From: Mangrovicoccus algicola
Lineage (GTDB): Bacteria; Pseudomonadota; Alphaproteobacteria; Rhodobacterales; Rhodobacteraceae
Direction: 5' to 3'
Assembly (NCBI RefSeq): GCF_014903745.1
Contig: NZ_JACVXA010000049.1
Span: forward strand, 1-36,668
Length of the DNA: 36,668 bases
Part shown: positions 16,512-23,807 of the stretch, piece after piece
Position numbering within the stretch: the first letter of the stretch is position 1
Layout: every line of letters begins with the position of its first letter
Notes under the pieces: generated by a model
Databases searched by the model: none
Seen by the model: the letters and a program-made list of their open reading frames with translations, nothing else
What the model was told of the DNA's origin: nothing
Program-made: the position numbers and the translations under genes

Positions 16512-17900
16512 TCAGCCGGCCTGACGGTCGAGCCAGCCATCCGTGTCCAGGTGCCGGTCGATCACCGTGTCCGCCGCGCCCTCGGCCTCGAAGCGGCCGG
16601 GATTGAGCAGGCCCTTGGGATCGACCTCGCGCTTGAAGGCGATCTCGCGCGGGCCGATGGTCTTCTTGCCGACGCCGCGCACGTTGGAGGCATGCGGGTT
16701 CGCCACTTTCAGCCCCATGGCGCGCATCGCGGTCACGACCTCGTTGACCGCCGCCTCGTCGGTAAAGGTGACGAAGGTCGAGCCCGAGCCCACCAGTTCG
16801 GCGCCCCAGCGGCGGATCTCCATCCGCATCGGCCCGGTCTTGCCGATGGCGGCATGCACCTCGAGGATCCGCGCGGCGAGATCGGGGGCCGAGAACAGCC
16901 CCTCGATCTCGGTGATGTCGTCGCGGGTCTTCTGCGCCTGAAGCGTGGTGTGGCCGAAGGCGAATTCCCAGATCGGGCGGCCATAGGGCGCCTGTCCCTC
17001 GGGCCCGCCCGCCGTGATCTCGCCGCCGGCCTCGGCCACCATCTCGCGCAACAGCGGCATGGAGGCGGCCTCGATCATCGCGATGACGATGGAACGGCCC
17101 TCGCCGATGAAGGGCGCCAGCGGTTTCAGCCAGTCGCCGATCGGCCATTCATAGGCGGAGGCCAGCTTCTTCTCCAGCCCCGGCGCCTGGCCGATGGCGA
17201 CCGCCAGCCGCACCGCCGCAGGATAGTCGGGCAGGGTGACCAGCGCCTCCTGCCAGTCGCGTTTCGGCGCCAGCGGCATCTCCACCTCGGTGACGATCCC
17301 CAGCGTGCCATAGCTGTGCTGGACGATGGCGGTGTCCCGGCCGGTCAGCGTGATCTCGCGCGGGGTCTCTTCCACCGTCACGACCTTGAGGCCGCGGATA
17401 TTGCCCGGATCGCGCAGCACGCCATAGGTGATCGATCCCACGCCGCCGGTGCCGCCGGTGACGAAGCCGCCGATCGTCGCCTGTTTCTTCGTCGTCGGAA
17501 AGAACCGCAATTCCTGCCCGGTCTCGGCGGCCGCGGCCTCCAGATCGGCGATGCGGGTGCCCGCATGGGCGCGGATGAAGCCGGGCCCGACCTCGATCAC
17601 GCCCGAAAGCTTCGACAGATCCAGCATCGCGCCGCCATGCAGCGGGACGCTCTGCCCGTAATTCGCCGTGCCGGTCCCGCGCGGGGTCAGCGCCACGCCC
17701 TGGGCATGGGCGGCGGCGGCGACGGCGCGGACTTCCGCGGGGGTCCGGGGCGTGACCACGGCATCGGCCACCAGCCCGTCCAGGGTCTTCGACAGCAGCG
17801 GCGAGATGAAGTGCCAGTCGCGGCTCTTCGCCTTCACCACCTTCGGATCGGTCGTGACCTCGATCCCGTCCAGCGCCTCGAGAAATCCGGTCAGTGCCAT
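16512..17900 (-). CDS. FAD-binding oxidase (PCMH/VAO fold), paralogue 2
   Basis: A 462-residue FAD-linked oxidase with the same architecture as the one at 13163-14575. It has 'VADAVVTPRTPAEVRAVAAA', 'VALTPRGTGTANYGQSVPLH', 'GGFVTGGTGGVGSITYGVLR' and the C-terminal 'FKREVDPKGLLNPGRFE'. Again no histidine is seen at the usual covalent-flavin position. The ATG at 17900 overlaps the AtzH-like stop by one base (TGATG) with GGAG upstream; the TTG before it is less likely. The two paralogues are separated by the binding protein and the creatininase-like gene and are clearly diverged, so they are not a recent tandem duplication. Distinct substrates or a hetero-oligomer are both possible. Confidence 0.9.
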   Translation of the reverse strand: MALTGFLEALDGIEVTTDPKVVKAKSRDWHFISPLLSKTLDGLVADAVVTPRTPAEVRAVAAAAHAQGVALTPRGTGTANYGQSVPLHGGAMLDLSKLSGVIEVGPGFIRAHAGTRIADLEAAAAETGQELRFFPTTKKQATIGGFVTGGTGGVGSITYGVLRDPGNIRGLKVVTVEETPREITLTGRDTAIVQHSYGTLGIVTEVEMPLAPKRDWQEALVTLPDYPAAVRLAVAIGQAPGLEKKLASAYEWPIGDWLKPLAPFIGEGRSIVIAMIEAASMPLLREMVAEAGGEITAGGPEGQAPYGRPIWEFAFGHTTLQAQKTRDDITEIEGLFSAPDLAARILEVHAAIGKTGPMRMEIRRWGAELVGSGSTFVTFTDEAAVNEVVTAMRAMGLKVANPHASNVRGVGKKTIGPREIAFKREVDPKGLLNPGRFEAEGAADTVIDRHLDTDGWLDRQAG

Positions 17901-18286
17901 CAATGCGTCTCCGCCATTAGCGAGACATGCGCTGCCACGACCTTCCAGCCGTCCGGCGTCTTCAGCCAGGTCTGGCTCTGCCGTCCGGTGCGCCCGCCGG
18001 CGCGGCGGAATTCCAGGTTGCAGGTGCCCATGTTCTCGCCATAGGTCACGATCTCGCGGCGGATGACCTCGCGCTGCGGGCTGCCGCCGGGGCGCGCCTT
18101 GCGGAAATCGCGGATTTCCCCGATGCCATAGAGGTTCTCGCCCACGCCATAGCGCAGGGTCACGGGGCTGTCCCAGAACAGCGCGTCCATCGCGTCGAGG
18201 TCATTGCCCATCAGCGCCGCCTCGTAGGCGTCGCAGGCGGCGGTCAGTTCGGCCAGCGGGCCGGGAAGGTTCAGATCGGGGATCAT
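17900..18286 (-). CDS. AtzH-like (DUF3225/HpxZ) protein
   Basis: 128 residues with an NTF2/SnoaL-like cone fold. 'YEAALMGNDLDAMDALFWDS', 'TLRYGVGENLYGIGEIRDFR' and 'GRQSQTWLKTPDGWKVVAAH' are the diagnostic stretches of the DUF3225 family. Known members include HpxZ of oxalurate utilisation and AtzH of cyanuric-acid catabolism, the latter reported to act on 1,3-dicarboxyurea. They normally stand beside an AtzE-type amidase and a small AtzG subunit; neither is adjacent here. The ATG at 18286 overlaps the isochorismatase-like stop (ATGA). Its presence argues that a carboxylated urea, carbamate or similar unstable nitrogen intermediate is formed in this pathway (inference). Confidence 0.9.
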   Translation of the reverse strand: MIPDLNLPGPLAELTAACDAYEAALMGNDLDAMDALFWDSPVTLRYGVGENLYGIGEIRDFRKARPGGSPQREVIRREIVTYGENMGTCNLEFRRAGGRTGRQSQTWLKTPDGWKVVAAHVSLMAETH

Positions 18287-19077
18287 GCGCCCGCCTCCAG
18301 CGCCGCCCTCAGATCCGCCCCGTCGCAGACGAAGCCGTAGCACTGGCGCACATTGTAAAGCGTCGCCTCCATGCAGAAGGCGGGCGAGGAAGTGGCGGAA
18401 CAATCTTCCAGCAGCACCGCGTCGAAGCCGCGCGCCACCGCATCGGTCAGGGTGTTCAGCACGCATTGATCGGCATTCACCCCGGCAAACAGCACCGTGG
18501 TGACGTCGAGATTGCGCAGGATCGCCTCCAGCTCGGTATCCTGGAACCCGGTCATGCGGTATTTCGAGACGGCGATGTCCCCCGGCGCGGGGGCCAGTTC
18601 ATCCACCACCGCGGCCGCCCAGCTGCCTTCCTCCAGCACATGCGCGCCATTGCCGGGCAGCGGCTTGCCGATGCCGGTCGACCGCCCGTCCGGGTCGTAG
18701 ACATGCAGCACCGAAGGCGGCAGGTTGGCGCGGTCGGGACGGTTGCCCCAGTTCAGCCAGATGACCGGCACGCCCGCCTCGCGCAGCATCGGCAGCAGCG
18801 CCTGCAGCGGCGCGATCGGCGCGCGGCAGGGCGCGACATCGACGCCGATATGCGCCAGCCAGCCCTGCGGGTGGCAGAAATCGTTCTGCATGTCGACCAC
18901 CACGATGGCGGTCCGGCCGATATCCAGCGTCACTTTGCGGTCGCGGTCGCCCAGCGTCACCGGACGCGCCGCGTCGCGGGCGCGCACCAGGCTGACCTCG
19001 GCGGCGCTGACCGACCAGGCATTCTGCGCGAAGGCGCCCAGCGGGACCAGGTCGCGATCCGTCATGCCGTCCATCAT
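18283..19077 (-). CDS. Isochorismatase-like cysteine hydrolase (amidohydrolase)
   Basis: 264 residues with the full catalytic triad of the cysteine-hydrolase clan: D62 in 'AIVVVDMQNDFCHPQG', K172 in 'IAVSKYRMTGFQDTEL' and nucleophile C205 in 'FAGVNADQCVLNTLTDA', preceded by the usual cis-peptide region. Relatives hydrolyse N-carbamoyl compounds, biuret, ureidoacrylate or maleamate, releasing ammonia (and CO2 for carbamoyl substrates). The N-terminal ~50 residues are an extension before the core. The ATG at 19077 overlaps the cupin stop (ATGATG; the second ATG is also possible). Downstream it overlaps the AtzH-like gene. Together these suggest stepwise removal of nitrogen groups. Confidence 0.92.
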   Translation of the reverse strand: MMDGMTDRDLVPLGAFAQNAWSVSAAEVSLVRARDAARPVTLGDRDRKVTLDIGRTAIVVVDMQNDFCHPQGWLAHIGVDVAPCRAPIAPLQALLPMLREAGVPVIWLNWGNRPDRANLPPSVLHVYDPDGRSTGIGKPLPGNGAHVLEEGSWAAAVVDELAPAPGDIAVSKYRMTGFQDTELEAILRNLDVTTVLFAGVNADQCVLNTLTDAVARGFDAVLLEDCSATSSPAFCMEATLYNVRQCYGFVCDGADLRAALEAGA

Positions 19078-19505
19078 GCCGCCGCCCCGGTCAGGATCTC
19101 CAGGTCGGTCTCGTCCAGCGCGACGCGCTCGCCCGAGCGGATCAGTTCCGAGAACTCCTCGTTGGGGATCATCACCGTCAGGGTGTAAAGCCGCGACTTG
19201 CCGGTATTCTTCACGATATGGACCGAGCCCGGTTCCAGCAGCAGCGCGTCGCCCTTGCCGATGGCCAGCTCGTCGCCATCCGAGGAGGCGATGCCTTCGC
19301 CATGCAGGACATAGAAGAATTCATGCGCGCCGGAATGGCTGTTGGGGGGCGTCGCGCCGCCGATATCGAAGATCTCGATGACGAAGATGGCGGAGCTGGG
19401 CGAATTCGCCGGATCGAAGAGGATCGCGAAGTAATTCGTGTCCCCCGGAGCGATGCGGAACACGTCGGCCTTTCGCAGTTGCTCGTAGGTGAAGGATTTC
19501 TGCAT
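19074..19505 (-). CDS. Small cupin-domain protein
   Basis: 143 residues, a single conserved beta-barrel: 'PNSHSGAHEFFYVLHGEGIA' (metal-type histidines and Glu of cupin motif 1) and 'LLLEPGSVHIVKNTGKSRLY' (motif 2 His). Such stand-alone cupins may be isomerases, dioxygenases or ligand sensors. The ATG at 19505 has GGAG about 10 bp upstream; longer frames start without a ribosome site. It is the first gene of the eleven-gene operon and faces the LysR gene across a 127-bp promoter region. Its function in the pathway is not deducible. Confidence 0.85.
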   Translation of the reverse strand: MQKSFTYEQLRKADVFRIAPGDTNYFAILFDPANSPSSAIFVIEIFDIGGATPPNSHSGAHEFFYVLHGEGIASSDGDELAIGKGDALLLEPGSVHIVKNTGKSRLYTLTVMIPNEEFSELIRSGERVALDETDLEILTGAAA

Positions 19506-19590
19506 CCGGTCTGCTCCGTTTATCGTCATCGGGGGCGCTGCGGCCCGTCTTGCGATCAGCAAAGACGATTGACGGGTGAGATAAAAGCAT

Positions 19591-19620
19591 CAAATTTGCA
19601 CGGTAACGTTCCAAATTCGG
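19591..19620. promoter_or_regulatory. Candidate LysR-type operator: CAAATT direct repeats 21 bp apart
   Basis: CAAATTTG at 19591-19598 and CAAATTCGG at 19612-19620 are 21 bp apart, two helical turns, flanking a central AACGTT palindrome (19605-19610). They lie in an AT-richer stretch between the divergent cupin operon and LysR gene. LysR proteins typically bind such phased sites and activate the divergent operon. A TTTTATC on the minus strand (19580-19590 region) could be the operon's -10. Confidence 0.4.
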
Positions 19621-19632
19621 CAAGTCACTTCC

Positions 19633-20526
19633 ATGCATTCACGTATCCTGCGCTATCTCGACGAGGTGGTCCGCTCGGGCTCCATCCGCGCCGCTTCGGA
19701 AAAGCTGCATGTCGCCCCCTCGGCGATCAGCCGCCAGATCAAGACCTTGGAGGAACAGGTGGGGGCGCCGGTTTTTCATCGCGGCGCCAGGGACATGACC
19801 CTGACGGCGGCGGGCGAATTGCTGATGGTGCACGTGCGCGACACGCTGCGCGAGGAAAGCCGGACCCTGGCCCAGATCGAGGATCTCAAGGGGCTGCGGC
19901 GCGGCGAGGTTTCCCTGTCGATCATGAGCGGCCTGGCGGGCAACGTGATCCCGAAAAGCCTGGCCGCCTTCCGCAAGGCGAATCCCCGGGTCTCGCTCAA
20001 GGTCCAGCTTCTGCCCACCGGAGAGGCAATCCTGGAGAATGTTGCCGCCGGAGACGCCGATTTCGGAATTGGCTTCGATTTTCCCGAACGCTTCGGATTG
20101 CGCATCCACACCACCTCGCTGGTCCAGCTGGGGGCGGTGATGGCGGCGGGCCATCCGCTGGCCGCGCGCTCCAGCCTGCGGCTGAGCGACTGCATCGCCT
20201 ATCCTCTGATCCTGGCGGACGGCTCCATGGTGATCCGGCCCTATCTGGATCACTGGCTGGCCCCCCTGCGCAGCAGCCCCGGCATCCTGGCGGAGACCAA
20301 TTCCATCGAGATGATGCGCGAATTGGCGGCGGGAAGCGACGGCATCACCTTCCTGACGCGCTTCGACGTGGAACGCGACGTGGCGGCCGGGCGGCTGGTG
20401 CTGGTGCCGGTGCAGGAATTCGCCGACCGCACGCAGAGGCTGATGGTCATCGGCTCGGAGCGCTACGGCAACGCCATGGCCAATGTCTATCTGGAGACGC
20501 TGAAGCCGATGCTGGCCGGGCTCTGA
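19633..20526 (+). CDS. LysR-family transcriptional regulator
   Basis: 297 residues. N-terminal winged helix-turn-helix: 'ILRYLDEVVRSGSIRAASEK' then 'LHVAPSAISRQIKTLEEQVG', about 1-60. A linker helix and a periplasmic-binding-protein-like effector domain follow (about 90-290, 'GEVSLSIMSGLAGNVIPKSL', 'GDADFGIGFDFPER'). It is divergent from the eleven-gene catabolic operon and is the obvious candidate activator, responding to a pathway intermediate (established LysR behaviour; inference for this operon). No strong ribosome site precedes the ATG at 19633. Confidence 0.93.
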   Translation: MHSRILRYLDEVVRSGSIRAASEKLHVAPSAISRQIKTLEEQVGAPVFHRGARDMTLTAAGELLMVHVRDTLREESRTLAQIEDLKGLRRGEVSLSIMSGLAGNVIPKSLAAFRKANPRVSLKVQLLPTGEAILENVAAGDADFGIGFDFPERFGLRIHTTSLVQLGAVMAAGHPLAARSSLRLSDCIAYPLILADGSMVIRPYLDHWLAPLRSSPGILAETNSIEMMRELAAGSDGITFLTRFDVERDVAAGRLVLVPVQEFADRTQRLMVIGSERYGNAMANVYLETLKPMLAGL

Positions 20527-20551
20527 CGAATATCGGTGTACATGTCCGGCC

Positions 20552-20567
20552 GATATGTATACATATC
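20552..20567. promoter_or_regulatory. Perfect 16-bp palindrome, likely GntR operator
   Basis: GATATGTATACATATC is an exact inverted repeat ending 20 bp before the GntR start codon. Its TGTATACA core is typical of operators for GntR proteins of the FadR/FCD type. A related TGTACA occurs at 20537-20542. The position over the promoter suggests autorepression and control of the overlapping TauE/SafE gene. Confidence 0.7.
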
Positions 20568-20587
20568 ATGCGGTCAGGAGGGGCCGC

Positions 20588-21247
20588 ATGTCCGAAGGAT
20601 CCGCCGCGAAAATCCATGCCGCGCTGATCGCGCGCATCGCCGGGGGCGCGCTGCCGCCCGGCGCGGCCCTGGCCGAGACCGCGCTGGCCTCGGAATTCGG
20701 CGTGTCGCGCACCCCCGTGCGCGAGGCCCTGCAGCGGCTGGCGCAGGACGGTCTGGCCGAACGGGGCGCCCGCCGCGCCTTCGTCATCCGCCGCCCCGAT
20801 CCCGCCGCCATGGCGGGGCTGTTCGAGGCGGTGGGCGAGATCGAGGGCGCCATCGCCGCCCTTGCCGCGCATCGCATGAGCGAAGTGGAGCGTGCCGGGC
20901 TGGAGGCGCTGCTGGCGCGGGGCGAGACCCTGCCGGGCGAGGACTATCCGGCGCATAACCTGGCCTTCCACGATGCGCTGCGCCGCGGCGCAGGCAGTCC
21001 CGTGCTGGCCGAGGTGCTGGCCGGGCTGGAGTTGCAGACCCTTCCCTGGCGGGCGCTGAATTTCTCGCGCGATGCCGGGCGCAGCGCGCAGTCGCGCGCC
21101 GAACACCGCGCCATTGCCGATGCGATCCTGGCCCGCGACGCCGAGGCCGCGCGCCGCGCGATGCAGGCCCATGTCGCGGGCGCCTTCCTGGCGCTGTCCC
21201 ATTCCAATCGAAACCCTCCCCAGACGGACCCTTCCCATGATGCCTGA
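20588..21247 (+). CDS. GntR-family regulator (FadR/FCD subgroup)
   Basis: 219 residues. The winged helix-turn-helix at about 5-70 includes 'LASEFGVSRTPVREALQRLA', the classic GntR recognition helix. The rest is an all-helical FCD-type effector domain with 'HNLAFHDALRRGAGSPVLAE' and 'EHRAIADAILARDAEAARRA', whose Asp/His positions bind metal and a carboxylate in the family. AGGAGG 6 bp before the ATG at 20588 fixes the start; an upstream in-frame ATG at 20555 lies inside the operator palindrome. The last 11 bases overlap the TauE/SafE gene, so the pair is an operon. The effector is unknown. Confidence 0.93.
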   Translation: MSEGSAAKIHAALIARIAGGALPPGAALAETALASEFGVSRTPVREALQRLAQDGLAERGARRAFVIRRPDPAAMAGLFEAVGEIEGAIAALAAHRMSEVERAGLEALLARGETLPGEDYPAHNLAFHDALRRGAGSPVLAEVLAGLELQTLPWRALNFSRDAGRSAQSRAEHRAIADAILARDAEAARRAMQAHVAGAFLALSHSNRNPPQTDPSHDA

Positions 21248-22064
21248 TCCTTCCCTTCTTCTTCTCATGCTGGCGCTGCTGGCGGTCATCGGCGCCTTTG
21301 CCGGCGTGCTGGCCGGGCTTCTGGGCGTCGGCGGCGGCATCGTTCTGGTGCCGGCCTTCTTCTATGCCTTCTCGACCCTGGGCTATGGCGGGCCGCAGCT
21401 GATGCAGGTCTGCCTGGCGACCTCGCTGGCGACCATCGTGGTGACCTCCGTGCGCTCGGTCATGAGCCACAACAAGAAGGGCGCCGTCGACTGGGAGATC
21501 CTGAAAGGCTGGGCGCCGGGCATCGTCATCGGTGCGGTGATCGGTGTCCTCGTGGCCGCGGCGCTGCGCTCGATCGTGCTGCAGGCGATCTTCGGCGGGC
21601 TGGCGCTGGTGATCGGTCTCTACATGGGGCTGGGCAAGGCGCATTGGCGGCTGGCCGAGGCGATGCCCTCGGGGGTGAAGCGCGCCCTCTATTCGCCGCT
21701 GGTGGGTTTCCTGTCGGTGCTGATGGGCATCGGCGGCGGCAGTTTCGGCGTGCCGCTGATGAGCCTGCATGGCGTGGCCATCCATCGCGCGGTGGCCACC
21801 GCGGCCGGGTTCGGCGTGCTGATCGCGGCGCCTTCCACGCTGGGATTCCTGCTGGTGGGCATCGATCCGGCGACGCGGCCGCCCTTCACGCTGGGGGCGG
21901 TGAACATCCCCGCCTTCCTGATCGTGATCGCGATGACGCTGCTGACCGCGCCCCTGGGCGTGAAGCTGGCGCATTCGCTGGACCCCAAGCCGCTGAAGCG
22001 GGTCTTCGCGGTGTTCCTGATCCTCGTCGCGCTGAACATGCTGCGCAAGGTCTTCCTGGCGTGA
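21237..22064 (+). CDS. TauE/SafE-family membrane transporter
   Basis: 275 residues with about eight hydrophobic segments and the two internally repeated glycine-rich motifs of the family: 'AGLLGVGGGIVLVPAFFYAF' near the start and 'SVLMGIGGGSFGVPLMSLHG' in the second half. TauE/SafE proteins are putative anion exporters or importers (sulfoacetate, sulfite, other organic acids). The start at 21237 (or the adjacent ATG at 21240) overlaps the GntR end; there is no strong ribosome site, which fits translational coupling. The GntR partner probably senses the anion. It is not one of the ABC or TRAP importers' subunits. Confidence 0.9.
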   Translation: MMPDPSLLLLMLALLAVIGAFAGVLAGLLGVGGGIVLVPAFFYAFSTLGYGGPQLMQVCLATSLATIVVTSVRSVMSHNKKGAVDWEILKGWAPGIVIGAVIGVLVAAALRSIVLQAIFGGLALVIGLYMGLGKAHWRLAEAMPSGVKRALYSPLVGFLSVLMGIGGGSFGVPLMSLHGVAIHRAVATAAGFGVLIAAPSTLGFLLVGIDPATRPPFTLGAVNIPAFLIVIAMTLLTAPLGVKLAHSLDPKPLKRVFAVFLILVALNMLRKVFLA

Positions 22065-22073
22065 CATGCGAAA

Positions 22074-22095
22074 GGGCCGGGGTGGTCCCCGGCCC
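22074..22095. terminator. Bidirectional intrinsic terminator
   Basis: GGGCCGGGG (22074-22082) pairs with CCCCGGCCC (22087-22095) around TGGT. It is followed on the plus strand by TTCCTTCTT and on the minus strand by TTTCG. It lies between the convergent TauE/SafE and ABC-permease genes and can serve both. Confidence 0.85.
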
Positions 22096-22118
22096 TTCCT
22101 TCTTGCGTGGCGCAGGCC

Positions 22119-23807
22119 CTAGCGCGAATAGAGCCGGTCGAGCCGCACGAACCTCCCCAGCACCCCGAGCGCGATGATCGTCACCCCGATGAGCAGGGCC
22201 GAGATCGCATGCGCCGTGGGTTCCAGCGCGAAGGTCGCCTCGGAATAGATCCGCACTGGCAGGGTGGTCAGCCGCGCGGTGGTCAGGAAGGCGGTCACCG
22301 TCACCTCGCCGAAGCTCATCAGGAAGCCCACGAGACCGGCGGCGAACAGCCCCGGCGCCAGCGAGGGCAGGGTGACATGCACGAAGGTGCGCACGGCATT
22401 GGCGCCGAGGCTGGCGGAGGCTTCCTCCAGCGCCGGGTCCAGCGCCATGACCGAGGTGGTCAGCAGCGTGATCATGAAGGGCAGGATCACGACGACATGC
22501 ACCGCCATCAGCCCGATGAAGGGCGGCACGGCCAGGTAGATCTGCAACAGCTTCAGCATGCCCACCGCGATGGCGATGCCCGGCAGCGACAAGGGCAGCA
22601 TCCAGAAGGCCAGCAGCGTGCCGCGGCCGCGGAACGGATGGCGCGCCAGCGCGAAGCCCGCAGGCAGCGCCAGGATCAGCCCCGTCACCACCGAGGCGAA
22701 GGCCAGCTTGACCGAGATCAGGAAATTGGCGGTGTAATCCCCGGCTACCAGGACGCGGCGGTACCATTCCAGCGTGAAGCCCTTGAACCCCGCCGCCGTG
22801 GCCAGCGGCACGTCGTTGAAGCTCTGCACGACCACCAGTCCCAGGGGCAGCAGCAGCAGGCCGATGGCGCAGGCCAGCGCGATCCGCGACAGGAGCGGCC
22901 CGGCCAGGTCCACGATCCGCGCCAGGGGCATGGGGACATCCATCGGCCGGGCGGGCACGCCCTTGCGCCAGGTCATGAACCGTCCCAGCGCGAGCGTGAC
23001 CAGCGCGATGAAGCCCAGCCCCACGACGGTCATGACCAGCGACAAGGCCGAGGCCATGGTGGCGTTGAGGTTCTGGATCGCCTCCTGCATGACCAGCATG
23101 CCGATGGTCCAGACCTTCTTGCCGCCCAGGAGCGTCGCCGAGACATAGGAGGTCACGGTCATCAGGAAGACGACGATGATGCCCGATCGCAGCCCCGGCA
23201 GGGATAGCGGGAAATCCACGGTCAGGAACCGCACGGCGGGCGAGGCGCCGAGGCTTTCGGCGGCCTCGTGGATGCGCGGCGAGGTGTTCTGCAGGTTGTC
23301 GTAGAGCGCCAGCACCATGAAGGGCATGAAGACCTGCGCCAGCGCCACGATCACCGCGCCATGGGTGAAGAGCATGCCCTCGAACGGGCCCAGCCCGATC
23401 AGCCCGGCGGCGGAGTTCAGCAGGCCCTTGGGCGACAGCAGCAGCATGATTCCCAGCGACCGCACCACGACGTTGGTCAGCAGCGGGATCAGGATCACCG
23501 CGAAGGCCAGCGCGCGCCAGCGTCCGGGCATCCTGGCCAGCCAATGCGCCAGCGGATAGCCCAGGATCGCCGAGACCACCGTGACGGCCAGCCCCAGGGC
23601 CACCGTCTCGGCGATGATCGACATGTAGAACCCGTCCGAGAGGATGGTGCGGAACTGGATCAGCGACGGGTGCACGAGCACCGGGCCGAAGGGGCTTGGA
23701 TACTCGTGCAGCGACAGAAGAACCACGACCGCAAGCGGTGCGGCGAAGGCCAGCAGCAGCCACGCCGTCACCGGCGTGGCGAGGACCGGCCCGATCCAGC
23801 GTTTCAT
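22119..23807 (-). CDS. ABC transporter permease, PotB-PotC-type two-module fusion
   Basis: 562 residues holding two complete BPD_transp_1 modules in one chain, each with about six helices. Each module has its own EAA loop: 'HEAAESLGASPAVRFLTVDF' around residue 190 and 'EEASASLGANAVRTFVHVTL' around 465. Polyamine/opine importers usually encode these as two proteins (PotB and PotC), so this is a fused permease forming the whole translocation pore. The ATG at 23807 overlaps the binding-protein stop (ATGA); a longer frame lacks a ribosome site. It is the last gene of an ATPase, binding protein, permease operon. Confidence 0.92.
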   Translation of the reverse strand: MKRWIGPVLATPVTAWLLLAFAAPLAVVVLLSLHEYPSPFGPVLVHPSLIQFRTILSDGFYMSIIAETVALGLAVTVVSAILGYPLAHWLARMPGRWRALAFAVILIPLLTNVVVRSLGIMLLLSPKGLLNSAAGLIGLGPFEGMLFTHGAVIVALAQVFMPFMVLALYDNLQNTSPRIHEAAESLGASPAVRFLTVDFPLSLPGLRSGIIVVFLMTVTSYVSATLLGGKKVWTIGMLVMQEAIQNLNATMASALSLVMTVVGLGFIALVTLALGRFMTWRKGVPARPMDVPMPLARIVDLAGPLLSRIALACAIGLLLLPLGLVVVQSFNDVPLATAAGFKGFTLEWYRRVLVAGDYTANFLISVKLAFASVVTGLILALPAGFALARHPFRGRGTLLAFWMLPLSLPGIAIAVGMLKLLQIYLAVPPFIGLMAVHVVVILPFMITLLTTSVMALDPALEEASASLGANAVRTFVHVTLPSLAPGLFAAGLVGFLMSFGEVTVTAFLTTARLTTLPVRIYSEATFALEPTAHAISALLIGVTIIALGVLGRFVRLDRLYSR

